A stretch of DNA of 28,076 bases from CAZART01 sp964487555 (GCA_964487555.1 CAZART010000069.1:1-28076), one strand, 5' to 3'. Counted from the first letter of the stretch, positions 7,665 through 14,892 are shown. Notes: generated by a model not told the origin, from the sequence alone. Program-made: numbers and translations.

Positions 7665-8546
7665 TTACGATCCCGTAGTGTCATGATCCATTCGTTCTCT
7701 GGCTCCTGCGCCCGATTTCAGGTCGAAGAGTGACGCCGGGAGTGGGGCATCGAACCGCACATTTTCGTAGAAGATCTCCGAGATCTTATCGAGCCGGTCA
7801 CCTGCCGCATTGGAGCGGTAGCCGAACCGTCGAGTGGCCATGTGCACGCCGTCGATCAATCGGTAGTCCGCGTACTCCGTATAATCGTAATCCTCAGGCC
7901 CAGGCCCATATTTGAGATGATTCGCAAGTAGTCGGAAATCCTCCGGCGAGAAAAAATACGTCCACGTATGCATGCCGCCGGAGCTGCCGGCAGCGGCTTC
8001 ATAGTCGACCTGAACAGTCTCCGAAGGACCGACGTCCGGAAGATGGATGCGACCACCGTAGGTGAGGATCGCGCCCGGATCAGCGAGCTTAAACGGCATA
8101 GCAAAGACGTAATGCGAGCCGAACGAAGAATTCCAGGCATGATCTCGCTCTTGCTGGCTTGTCGCCCGTTTACCATCCACCCATTTCCAAGCCTGTTCAC
8201 CATCATTGATGATCACGTAATCAGTTCCATCCTCCTCCCAGGCGATGTGCATCTTCGGACTCGGGTGCAGCATGTAATAGTGATCCTGAATGATCCGGCG
8301 AAATTCTTCGCCGTTCTCATCGACCTGAATCGTCGTCTTGCGATACTCCACAGTTTTCTTGGATGCCCAGCCCTGCCAATCTCCAGTCGCGAATTGGACA
8401 GAGCGGCTTACGATGTGTCCGGCGTGAGTCTCGGGCAATCGATCGACGAGGGCGGCATGGCTCAGTGTCTGCGGCTCGTCAACACAGGAGAGGACCGACA
8501 GGAGGAGAGCCACGCTCAGGATAGTTGGTATCTTCATATACGTCAT
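7665..8546 (-). CDS. DUF6503-like lipoprotein
   Basis: A protein of about 293 residues beginning MTYMKIPTILSVALLLSVLSC, a lipoprotein signal with lipobox LSVLSC. The mature part resembles the DUF6503/LolA-like fold (WQGWASKKTVEYRKT, HYVFAMPFKLADPGAILTYGG, TWTYFFSPEDFRLLANHLKY, GVHMATRRFGYRSN). It should sit in the outer or inner membrane facing the periplasm. The ATG at 8546 overlaps the stop of the hydrogenase-linked winged-helix gene as ATGA, which argues for translational coupling to the hydrogenase operon. An ATG nine bases further in (8537) has a GAGG at workable spacing and is an alternative start. A paralogue follows downstream. Its role is unknown, and no hydrogenase link is documented that I can recall. 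Confidence 0.82.
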   Translation of the reverse strand: MTYMKIPTILSVALLLSVLSCVDEPQTLSHAALVDRLPETHAGHIVSRSVQFATGDWQGWASKKTVEYRKTTIQVDENGEEFRRIIQDHYYMLHPSPKMHIAWEEDGTDYVIINDGEQAWKWVDGKRATSQQERDHAWNSSFGSHYVFAMPFKLADPGAILTYGGRIHLPDVGPSETVQVDYEAAAGSSGGMHTWTYFFSPEDFRLLANHLKYGPGPEDYDYTEYADYRLIDGVHMATRRFGYRSNAAGDRLDKISEIFYENVRFDAPLPASLFDLKSGAGARERMDHDTTGS

Positions 8547-8911
8547 GCCTCGTGTCGATGGAGCGGGCAGTGGTCGGCGCCTTCCGTAAAGCATACACAG
8601 TCAGAGCTACATTCGCCATGCCCCTGCTTCTGCAGTTCGGAAAAAGCGTCGGAGAATAGCCGGCCGCCTTCCTGACGTCCCTCGTCCGTCAGCCGGAAAC
8701 GACCGGTGCCGTCCTCCACGAGCAGTCCTTGCCGGCAGCAGCGGCGTAGCTGGTGCCCAATGATGGCTGCATCGCCATTCAGGAAGGATTGGAGATCCGC
8801 AACCCCTACTGCGTCTGCGAGGTGTTCACCCTCCATCCAGAAAAGAACCTGGAGAATTTCCTCGCGCCAGAACAGTTCGTCGAGTGCGTTCTGAGAGCTA
8901 CCGGTTGCCAT
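8543..8911 (-). CDS. Hydrogenase-operon winged-helix protein with a Cys/His-rich tail
   Basis: A 122-residue protein. Residues about 8-85 look like a winged helix-turn-helix: helices around ILQVLFWM and VADLQSFLNGD, a recognition-like segment IIGHQLRRCCRQGLL, and a wing VEDGTGRFRLTDEGR. The tail from 97 is rich in Cys and His: H98, C101, C105, C107, H114, C115, H118, H120 (HGECSSDCVCFTEGADHC). This arrangement could bind zinc or an Fe-S cluster. Its start overlaps the end of the maturation protease gene by 14 bp, so it belongs to the hydrogenase operon. It may be a metal- or redox-sensing regulator, or an accessory protein that uses the fold without DNA. I cannot name a family. Confidence 0.8.
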   Translation of the reverse strand: MATGSSQNALDELFWREEILQVLFWMEGEHLADAVGVADLQSFLNGDAAIIGHQLRRCCRQGLLVEDGTGRFRLTDEGRQEGGRLFSDAFSELQKQGHGECSSDCVCFTEGADHCPLHRHEA

Positions 8912-9431
8912 GAATGGTGTCGATGGAGAGGGTATTGGTTTTCACGTCATTGATGAGCACCTGCGTGATCTCCACGGCTCGAGGTACGGCTGCTGAAACC
9001 GTTTCGGAGAGCGTCGTGGACAGCTCATCCGTTTCGCCGGGTTGGCAGCCGATGATGCGGATGAATGGCGGCAGAACGCCGGCGGCCGCCGCCATAATCA
9101 GCGCGGGACCGGGCATCGTCTGGTGCATGTCCGATGCGGCCTGCCGGCGGTCCCACCCTTCCATGGATGCGATGTCCGGCACCTCCGGTTCGAGCACGAA
9201 GAGGGTTCCGGCCGGCGCTCCGCGATCCACGGCATCGATAACCACGAGGCCGTCGTAGCCGTCCATCAGCTCGTGCACGAGATTCACGCCACCGATTCCC
9301 AGTTCTACGACTCGGACCAGCGGCAGGTTGAGCCCCTCAACGGCGCGAGCGACGGCCGGACCAAAGCCGTCGTCGCAGCGCAGCACGTTGCCGATTCCTG
9401 CGACAAGCACGGTTGGGCGCTGTGCGGTCAC
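8898..9431 (-). CDS. Hydrogenase maturation protease (HybD/HycI family, peptidase M52)
   Basis: A 177-residue protein with the full family signature: GIGNVLRCDDGFGPAV at 12-27, VVIDAVDRGAPAGTL with the metal-binding Asp D66, and H103 in MHQT, matching the Glu/Asp-Asp-His nickel-sensing triad of HybD. These proteases cut the C-terminal extension of the large subunit after nickel insertion. Here that would be the 19 residues after H602 of the large subunit encoded upstream in the same operon. The start is a GTG at 9431 that overlaps the previous stop as GTGA, so translation is probably coupled. A second, degenerate member of the family is encoded by the gene at 10374-10889. Confidence 0.94.
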   Translation of the reverse strand: MTAQRPTVLVAGIGNVLRCDDGFGPAVARAVEGLNLPLVRVVELGIGGVNLVHELMDGYDGLVVIDAVDRGAPAGTLFVLEPEVPDIASMEGWDRRQAASDMHQTMPGPALIMAAAAGVLPPFIRIIGCQPGETDELSTTLSETVSAAVPRAVEITQVLINDVKTNTLSIDTIHGNR

Positions 9432-9778
9432 GACAGTTTTCCATTATCGGGCAGAAGCGTAACGTCATCCACCGCGATAAAGCCCGTCGGTTGTGCATTT
9501 TCCTGCGGCAGATCGAGCTTCGCCAGGTCGTAAAGTCCCAGGAGAATGCGCACGATGGGGTCGGATTCGAATCGTTCGAGGATCTCCGTCGCGCCGGCCA
9601 TCCGAACGATCGCGACGAGGCGATCGAGGCCCTCTCGGTGCAGCGCGTCAAGCCCGCTGAGCAGCGCGATCGCCTGCTCTCGAGTCATCGGATCGGGATG
9701 ATCTACGAATCCCGCGACTAGCGAATCGACCTGTTCAATCAGGTTGAGATAAGATGCGTATCGATCTTCGATGCTCAT
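9428..9778 (-). CDS. Hydrogenase-associated small protein resembling the N-terminal domain of hydrogenase-linked NifU proteins
   Basis: A 116-residue helical protein (MSIEDRYASYLNLIEQVDSL…REQAIALLSGLDALHREGL…DPIVRILLGLYDL). From memory, this helical pattern occurs as the N-terminal half of NifU-domain proteins encoded in group 1h hydrogenase operons. The NifU cluster-binding half is absent here, and the protein has no cysteine. The start at 9778 is set by an ATGA overlap with the four-TM gene; the longer frame reaching 10432 is arginine-rich out-of-frame shadow sequence of that gene. A partner could be the separate Nfu protein encoded at 5377-5679. It may assist cluster insertion or assembly of the small subunit; that is inference. 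Confidence 0.75.
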   Translation of the reverse strand: MSIEDRYASYLNLIEQVDSLVAGFVDHPDPMTREQAIALLSGLDALHREGLDRLVAIVRMAGATEILERFESDPIVRILLGLYDLAKLDLPQENAQPTGFIAVDDVTLLPDNGKLS

Positions 9779-10377
9779 GCCGATCTTCCAAGCTTTCCGT
9801 AGGCCTTTCGCGTTGGATGTTGAAGGGCTGCCTCCCTCACGTCTCCGTATCCGAATGCGGTCCATCCGAGCGAATCCATGGGTCGCGTTCCGCCGCTCAT
9901 CCCACCCACCATGGCAACCGTGAGGCCATAAGCCAGATGCCCGAGCAATAGACCGATCACCGTCGGCCATCCGAGCGAGAGGGCAAAGAACCCGGGATTG
10001 CTTACGAGTGGGCTGAGCGCGCCGGCCGCCGGCAGAACCAAACCCGATACGATCCACAGCAACGCGCCGGCGGATAGCCCCTTGAACAAAGAGCCTTTCA
10101 CGGTCAACGGATGTCCGGGGAGGGTACTCCAGAGGCTCGTTATCACAATGGGCAGCACGAAGGCGCTCATCAGGAAGAGGATTACGTAGCCGAGCCAGAA
10201 GGCGGCGTGGGCATCGGCAGTGAAGATCCCACCTCCAAGTCTCGGGAAATCGATAAACTGGAAGCCTAGCGCCGGGGCGAGATAGATAAAGGCGGTGATA
10301 AGCAGCGTTGCCGTGACACCTCCCAGCACCATCAGTAAGCGTGCCGGTCGTGGTTGCAATACCTTCGGCAGCATCAT
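9775..10377 (-). CDS. Hydrogenase-operon four-TM membrane protein
   Basis: A 200-residue integral membrane protein with hydrophobic segments at about 13-38, 55-82, 98-120 and 131-160 and a polar C-terminal tail of 40 residues. Helix 2 contains a histidine (HAAFWLGYVI) and helix 4 another (LLLGHLAYGLTV), but the spacing does not identify it as a cytochrome b of the HyaC type. It overlaps both neighbours by ATGA start/stop junctions, so it is translationally coupled inside the hydrogenase operon. It may form part of the membrane docking or quinone-contact site. It vaguely resembles small DUF6789-type membrane proteins, but I would not assign it. Real gene, function unknown. Confidence 0.82.
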   Translation of the reverse strand: MMLPKVLQPRPARLLMVLGGVTATLLITAFIYLAPALGFQFIDFPRLGGGIFTADAHAAFWLGYVILFLMSAFVLPIVITSLWSTLPGHPLTVKGSLFKGLSAGALLWIVSGLVLPAAGALSPLVSNPGFFALSLGWPTVIGLLLGHLAYGLTVAMVGGMSGGTRPMDSLGWTAFGYGDVREAALQHPTRKAYGKLGRSA

Positions 10378-10889
10378 GGCATCTCGGCTCGATGAAGTGC
10401 GAGTTCTTGGCGGACGCAGTTGGCCACCTCACTTACCAGAGCGGCCACCGTCGGTGTCAGGCCGTCGCCGCTCGAGGCGTCGACCGGCTCAACCTCCAGT
10501 AGAAGGACGTGCTCTGGAAGGGCGTTAAAATATTCTGCGATCACGAGCAGGTGGTCGAGATCGACCACGCCGGCACCTGCTTCTCGGATGCGCGCCTGGA
10601 TCTCTTCCATATCCGGCAGCCGCCCCGACCAGGCGCAACGATAGAGGCGGCCGGGAGGGCGTCCCCGCTGTACGCCGGCGATCAATATGAGCCGATCGTA
10701 CGGCGGATCGGCGGCCTGCAGATCCTGGACGACGAAATGAGCCCCATAACCGAGATCCTCCACCTCGATCTCGTGAGGCCACGCCTGCTTCGCGAGCGCC
10801 TGCGCCGCGACCACTCCGAAAGAAGCATCTCGCTGCCACCAGTAGCCCACGCCGCCAATCAAGACGCGTTCACCGTTTAGACGCCGCAT
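10374..10889 (-). CDS. Degenerate HybD-like (M52-family) hydrogenase accessory protein
   Basis: A 171-residue protein with the overall layout of a hydrogenase maturation protease but with key positions lost. The canonical GxGNxxxxDDGxG is GVGYWWQRDASFG at 13-25. The metal-binding Asp after the central strand is missing: the strand reads YDRLILIAGVQRGRPPG. A GDGLTP…EVANCVRQEL C-terminal helix typical of the fold remains. It is therefore probably not a working protease and may act as a chaperone or large-subunit partner. An intact protease is encoded two genes further along the operon. I chose the ATG at 10889, which overlaps the large-subunit end by about a dozen bases; the frame stays open up to an ATG at 10949, but that would overlap the large-subunit gene by about 70 bp. 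Confidence 0.8.
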   Translation of the reverse strand: MRRLNGERVLIGGVGYWWQRDASFGVVAAQALAKQAWPHEIEVEDLGYGAHFVVQDLQAADPPYDRLILIAGVQRGRPPGRLYRCAWSGRLPDMEEIQARIREAGAGVVDLDHLLVIAEYFNALPEHVLLLEVEPVDASSGDGLTPTVAALVSEVANCVRQELALHRAEMP

Positions 10890-12742
10890 CCGCACGTGTT
10901 CACCTCCTTCGTAATGACGTGGTCGTCGGTGTGCACGTGGGTCGTGCAAGGCATACAGGGATCGAAAGACCGGATGGCCCTGAAAATGTCGATACCCGTA
11001 AAGTCTTCGGGCCGGTCGTACTCCTCGAGAATAGGCGTGCTGAGGACGGCCTCTTCATAGGCGCCGACATTTCCGAATGGGTCGCGCGGCGAGGCGTTTA
11101 TCGTCGAGGGCGTGATGATCTGATAGTTGGTCAGTGCCCCTTTGTCCATCTCCAGGTGGTGTGTCAGCCATCCACGACCGGCTCCCCAGAATCCGACGCC
11201 GATGCGGTGATCCTTCGGCACCTCGTATGGTGTGGCTGTGCGGGTCTCGCCTTTTTTCATCAGCTCGAAGGCGAGCTTCAGGTTATCGAAGGCCACCAGC
11301 ATGGAATAGAGAATGTGGTACGCCCGGTTGCGGTTGCGCTCGAAAGCATTCCACACTTCAGGGATCTCCCATTCGAGGTCCATCGCCGGCAGCAGTGTCT
11401 TGGGGACGTGCAGCTTCAAACTCGAGCCTGTCGACTCCATGTACCGAGTGTGCGGAAGCTTTTCCGCCGCGGCCGTGATCCACATGCGTGCATACGTGCC
11501 CGCCTCCATCACCTGGCGGTCCCACCGAGGCGATGTGGCCCACGTGTACCGGTCCTTCCAGCTGCGCTTGTGGGTAGGCGTAGGTTTTGTCTCCTTGTTC
11601 CAGGGATGGTGGGGGGAGATGGGATTGCCGCCGGGATCGGTTCGGTGACGAATCCCCTCGTTTTCCCAGCTTTCGTAGTAGGAATGCTCGACGAATTCCT
11701 CGAGCCCCATGTTGATCTGGTGAAGGTTCGTCGTGATCAGCTCGCCGTCAATGATGATTCCGGGCGTCCCCCAGCGCTTCTCGCCCCAATCAGGACAATT
11801 AGCATAGCTGGCATCATAGGCGTAAGGATCATCCCAAATTCCGGAATCCATAAAGTTCTTCGGACGCGCCCCCACCTGTTTGTACTTAGGGTCGGCCTCG
11901 TAGAAGAATTCGGTTAAGTCATCCCAGATATGCACGCCCTTCTTGGCGAAGTCGATGGTTCGGATGATGCGGTTATGCGTCTCATTGAGCTCCTTCAGCG
12001 AAACGGTCGTCGAAAGGCCGCCAGGGACGACCGTCTGCGGATGGGGATATTTTCCATAGAGCAACGCATAAGCCTCGCGAGGCGGACGCGTTGCCTGCAG
12101 CCCCTCGAGGTAGAGCTTGCCCGTCAGCGGGTTGAGCCCTTTCATGATGTCGGCGATCATTTTAAAGCCGTGGATTTCCGCAGAAGGTGCCTCGGTCTTC
12201 TGTGCACGCTCCCAGAGAGAAGGATTGGTACGCTCGATGACTACTTCCGAGTAGTCCGGTCCCGCGAGCACGTAAAGGTGAAGCGGGTTATCAAGCATGA
12301 AATCGAGTGCAAGCTGAATGTTGCGCAAGACGATGCCCATCGGTGGCGGAGAGATGCCGAATGCCATCTCGATGGCCAGTGACGACGCGACGGAGTGCAC
12401 GCCTCCGCACACTCCGCAGACGCGGCTGGAAATAAACATCGCATCCCGCGGATCGCGGCCTTTCAGGATGACTTCATAGCCGCGGAACAGGGTGGCCACT
12501 GAATTCGCCTCGTACACCTTTCGCTGCTCGAGGTCGACGACGGAGTGGAAGGCCAGCGCTCCGGCGACGCGCGTGACGGGATCGATATCGACCTCTTTGA
12601 TGTGCCCGTTTCGCGCGAGCAACTCCTCGACACGGGACCGGTCGATCTCTTGCGCGTGGTAGGCGTAGGGATCGGCCACTCCTTCTTTGAGGAAGGCGCG
12701 GCCCTGATCGTCAAATTCGATCGGCAGATTCTGGAAGCACAT
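10877..12742 (-). CDS. [NiFe]-hydrogenase large subunit (group 1h/1l-like)
   Basis: A 621-residue catalytic subunit. It carries the L1 motif SSRVCGVCGGVHSVAS with nickel ligands C109 and C112, and the L2 motif SFDPCMPCTTH with C596 and C599. Together these hold the NiFe(CN)2CO centre that splits H2. The N-terminal VTRVAGAL replaces the RIEGH of most group 1 enzymes, as I recall for group 1h. The 19-residue tail after H602 is the expected cleavable maturation peptide; unusually it ends in CGCGV. Length and style fit the actinobacterial-type/Bacteroidota high-affinity enzymes rather than HyaB. The gene starts nine bases after the small-subunit stop, and its end overlaps the HybD-like gene. The assignment as a NiFe uptake hydrogenase is firm; the subgroup is an inference from motifs and should be tested by phylogeny. 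Confidence 0.96.
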   Translation of the reverse strand: MCFQNLPIEFDDQGRAFLKEGVADPYAYHAQEIDRSRVEELLARNGHIKEVDIDPVTRVAGALAFHSVVDLEQRKVYEANSVATLFRGYEVILKGRDPRDAMFISSRVCGVCGGVHSVASSLAIEMAFGISPPPMGIVLRNIQLALDFMLDNPLHLYVLAGPDYSEVVIERTNPSLWERAQKTEAPSAEIHGFKMIADIMKGLNPLTGKLYLEGLQATRPPREAYALLYGKYPHPQTVVPGGLSTTVSLKELNETHNRIIRTIDFAKKGVHIWDDLTEFFYEADPKYKQVGARPKNFMDSGIWDDPYAYDASYANCPDWGEKRWGTPGIIIDGELITTNLHQINMGLEEFVEHSYYESWENEGIRHRTDPGGNPISPHHPWNKETKPTPTHKRSWKDRYTWATSPRWDRQVMEAGTYARMWITAAAEKLPHTRYMESTGSSLKLHVPKTLLPAMDLEWEIPEVWNAFERNRNRAYHILYSMLVAFDNLKLAFELMKKGETRTATPYEVPKDHRIGVGFWGAGRGWLTHHLEMDKGALTNYQIITPSTINASPRDPFGNVGAYEEAVLSTPILEEYDRPEDFTGIDIFRAIRSFDPCMPCTTHVHTDDHVITKEVNTCGCGV

Positions 12743-12751
12743 GCTGCAATG

Positions 12752-14206
12752 TTAGGTGGGGTCGGAGGGACTGACAAAGCCGTCGGGCTGAGGTGAAAGC
12801 TCGCTGCGCTGCCGAGTCCCTCGTCGCCGGGCCTCCTTGGCGCGCTGGCCGGGCAGCATCCGGTTGTACTCTCCGCCGTAGGCGGCTTCCGCGGGTGTGA
12901 TGTACCCGCTCCGGTAGCGCTCATGCGCTCGCTGCCGGCCCGGATTCTGCGAGCGGAAGTACTGTAGCTTGTCGTAAAAGTACTCGGCCACTCGGTGGGT
13001 GAGTGTCGGCTTGCCGCGATCGAGCGCCCACCCGCTCGGAATCTCGTCCGTCCAGCGGGTCTCCCGGTTGCGTTCATGCTGTGTCATGCGCCGGAGGGGG
13101 CGGACGAAGGATCCGCTCAGCCGTGTCGCCATCGTCGAGAGGCTCGAGCCGGGGGGCATCTTGTAGAAGGGGGTGAACTTATCCGGAAAGCCGGGCATCG
13201 TGCACCCGATGCACGGCCCGCCTGCGACCATACATCCGCCCATGTGACTGACGGCGCCGCGCTCCGTGATGTTGCAATTCACGACGGGTCCCCAGCAGCC
13301 GATCTCGACGAGGCACTCCGGGTCGCCATATTCTTTCGCGAAGGTTCCCTCCTCGTACCATCCGGCCCGGGGACAGTGGCGATGCACCGTCTCTTCGAAA
13401 AGCCAGGAGGGTCGCCCGATCTCGTCGAATTCCGGCAGCGGCGTCCGTTCGTTGAGAAAGAGAAGGAGCATGGCGACTGTCTCGGTGAAGTTATCGCCCA
13501 GAGGAGCGCATCCCGGTACGTTAATGACGGGCAAGCCATAGGAGCTGCGGTATTCCTTCCCCAGGAAGTCCATCACGCTCATGGCCCCCGTGGGATTGCC
13601 GGCCGATGCAGGAATACCACCCCACGTCGCACAGGTGCCGATCGCGATGGTCGCGGCCGCCTTCGGAGCGAGACGGCGCACCCACTCCGCCGTGGATACA
13701 CGTCGCCGCTCCTCACCTGCGGACCATACGGGAAGGGAACCTTCGGCCGCCCACGGCTCGCCGTCGACCGTCAGATTTTCATCGGGGATCGAGCCCTCGT
13801 ACACGATGACGAAAGGCGCATCGAGCTCGCCCTCTTCGGCCCGCTCCAGCTCATGCGTAAAGTGGTCGCCGGATTCGATGGAGGTCGCGTAATGGTGCAG
13901 GATGAGGACGGGCATATTTGGCTGGGCACCCGTCAGCAACTCTTCCACCGACGGCTCCGTGGCACCGAGCGTGGAAATCGTGCAACCGTCACAGCTCATT
14001 CCTGCCAGCCAGAAGGCATACACCTTTTCGAGCGGTCCCTGCGTCTCGCCGGTGTAGCCTGCCGATTGAATGAGACGATTCGAAAGCTCACTTCCGGTTG
14101 CCCCGGCCGGGTTGCCGACCTGGTTCGGCATTCGACGGCTTTCCTCGTCTTCCAACGGATGATCTATCCGGCCGCGGATGGGTGTCGTGAGCATCTGTGA
14201 CGGCAT
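12752..14206 (-). CDS. [NiFe]-hydrogenase small subunit (group 1h/1l-like)
   Basis: A 484-residue electron-transfer subunit. Proximal cluster ligands are C72, C75 (MSCDGCTIS), C192 (GTCATWGG) and C233 (PGCAPLG). Distal ligands are a His of HRHC (275 or 277), C278, C298 and C304. Medial cluster cysteines are C311, C332 and C335, with an extra C325 nearby (GGCMVAGGPCIGCTMPGF). The block CNITERG…GGPCIGCTMPGFPDKFTPF is very like group 1h enzymes. There is no twin-arginine signal and no C-terminal membrane anchor, so it is probably cytoplasmic. The N-terminal 60 and C-terminal 120 residues are lineage-specific extensions; the latter is basic and Tyr/Arg-rich. The start is supported by GAGG five bases before the ATG. 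I recall group 1h having Asp in place of the second Cys, so the CxxC here argues for a sister group such as 1l. Confidence 0.95.
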   Translation of the reverse strand: MPSQMLTTPIRGRIDHPLEDEESRRMPNQVGNPAGATGSELSNRLIQSAGYTGETQGPLEKVYAFWLAGMSCDGCTISTLGATEPSVEELLTGAQPNMPVLILHHYATSIESGDHFTHELERAEEGELDAPFVIVYEGSIPDENLTVDGEPWAAEGSLPVWSAGEERRRVSTAEWVRRLAPKAAATIAIGTCATWGGIPASAGNPTGAMSVMDFLGKEYRSSYGLPVINVPGCAPLGDNFTETVAMLLLFLNERTPLPEFDEIGRPSWLFEETVHRHCPRAGWYEEGTFAKEYGDPECLVEIGCWGPVVNCNITERGAVSHMGGCMVAGGPCIGCTMPGFPDKFTPFYKMPPGSSLSTMATRLSGSFVRPLRRMTQHERNRETRWTDEIPSGWALDRGKPTLTHRVAEYFYDKLQYFRSQNPGRQRAHERYRSGYITPAEAAYGGEYNRMLPGQRAKEARRRGTRQRSELSPQPDGFVSPSDPT

Positions 14207-14222
14207 GCCGGCCTCGTATCTG

Positions 14223-14516
14223 TTAGCCGAGTTGTTCGTTTTCGATGGTCGTCTTGAGGCTCCGATCCAGTGCTCTCAGGCGAACGGCGGCATCCCCCGT
14301 TCCACGGCTTGCCTCTTCGAGTAAGTCGACGAGGCGTTTCGCTCGATCGCCGAGCGGCGTCACTTGCTGCTCAATGGCGCGGACGCCCATCGCGATGCGT
14401 TCCAGGTGAATCCGCGCGCGTTTAAGCGGCTGCCGAATGAGCATCAACGAGACGGTGAGCAGCGCAAGGACCGTCCACACCGCCAGCACGGACAGGATGG
14501 TGAGCAGCAGTTCCAT
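14223..14516 (-). CDS. Hydrogenase-linked single-pass membrane protein 4
   Basis: A 97-residue protein with one TM segment at about 3-26 (LLTILSVLAVWTVLALLTVSLMLI) and a charged helical tail (LKRARIHLERIAMGVRAIEQ) that looks able to form a coiled coil. It is the last of four small proteins of the same design encoded just before the hydrogenase subunits; its stop lies 16 bp from the small-subunit start. The next membrane gene upstream ends one base before this one begins. Such proteins could oligomerise into a membrane platform that holds the cytoplasmic hydrogenase or contacts quinone. This is inference from order and topology. Confidence 0.78.
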   Translation of the reverse strand: MELLLTILSVLAVWTVLALLTVSLMLIRQPLKRARIHLERIAMGVRAIEQQVTPLGDRAKRLVDLLEEASRGTGDAAVRLRALDRSLKTTIENEQLG

Positions 14517-14517
14517 G

Positions 14518-14811
14518 TCAGGCGCTCCGTTCGACGTGCATCCTTAGACGGCGATGGATCGAGGCGCACTCCTCCCTCAGTTCTTCCGCGGCTGCCGCGA
14601 ACTGCGCAGCCGGCCCACCGGCATCACGCAGCGCCTCGGCAGCTTCGATGCGGGCGGCGAGTCCATCTGCAGCATCTCGAGTGTAGACTCCCAGCCGATG
14701 AATTTGGCGGAGTACCCGCAGCAGGAGGGAGACCTGTTTTAAGAGGACGGCCGTGAGCACGAGCGCCCCTAGGAGGCCGATCCCCCATATGATTTGTAGG
14801 GCCGTTTCCAT
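14518..14811 (-). CDS. Hydrogenase-linked single-pass membrane protein 3
   Basis: A 97-residue protein with a TM segment at about 6-30 (IIWGIGLLGALVLTAVLL) and a long helical tail rich in Ala, Glu and Arg (about 38-97), predicted by eye as a coiled coil. It has no Cys. The start at 14811 has only a weak ribosome-binding site. Upstream lie a 22-bp triple repeat and the assembly gap, which separate it from the preceding membrane gene; with the gap collapsed the intergenic distance is about 66 bp. It has the same size and layout as its three neighbours, although sequence identity between them is low. Confidence 0.78.
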   Translation of the reverse strand: METALQIIWGIGLLGALVLTAVLLKQVSLLLRVLRQIHRLGVYTRDAADGLAARIEAAEALRDAGGPAAQFAAAAEELREECASIHRRLRMHVERSA

Positions 14812-14826
14812 GTTTTCTGCCGTTGT

Positions 14827-14892
14827 CGCCGGTTTATACTCCCTGGCCCGCCGGTTTATGCATTCTAGCCCGCCGGTTTATGCCTCCTGGCC
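14827..14892. repeat. Three tandem copies of a 22-bp unit
   Basis: Copies lie at 14827-14848, 14849-14870 and 14871-14892, each beginning CGCCGGTTTAT and ending GCC, with a few differences in between (ACTCCCTG, GCATTCTA, GCCTCCTG). On the minus strand each unit carries a TAA; that of the copy at 14871 is the natural stop of the upstream membrane gene, whose last codons spell an AGGAGG. The array sits in the spacer between membrane genes 2 and 3 and directly beside the assembly gap. Confidence 0.85.

Noticed and set aside
9779..10432. N-terminal extension of the 116-residue NifU-N-like protein
   Set aside because: The added residues are an out-of-frame reading of the four-TM gene. The ATGA junction at 9778 sets the real start.
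10919..11917. Plus-strand frame of 332 codons opposite the large subunit
   Set aside because: Antisense shadow of a well-supported catalytic subunit; no motif, no ribosome-binding site.
12995..14200. Plus-strand frame of 401 codons opposite the hydrogenase small subunit
   Set aside because: It is the antisense of a gene with clear cluster motifs, has an arginine- and histidine-rich composition and no recognisable domain. It stays open because of high GC.
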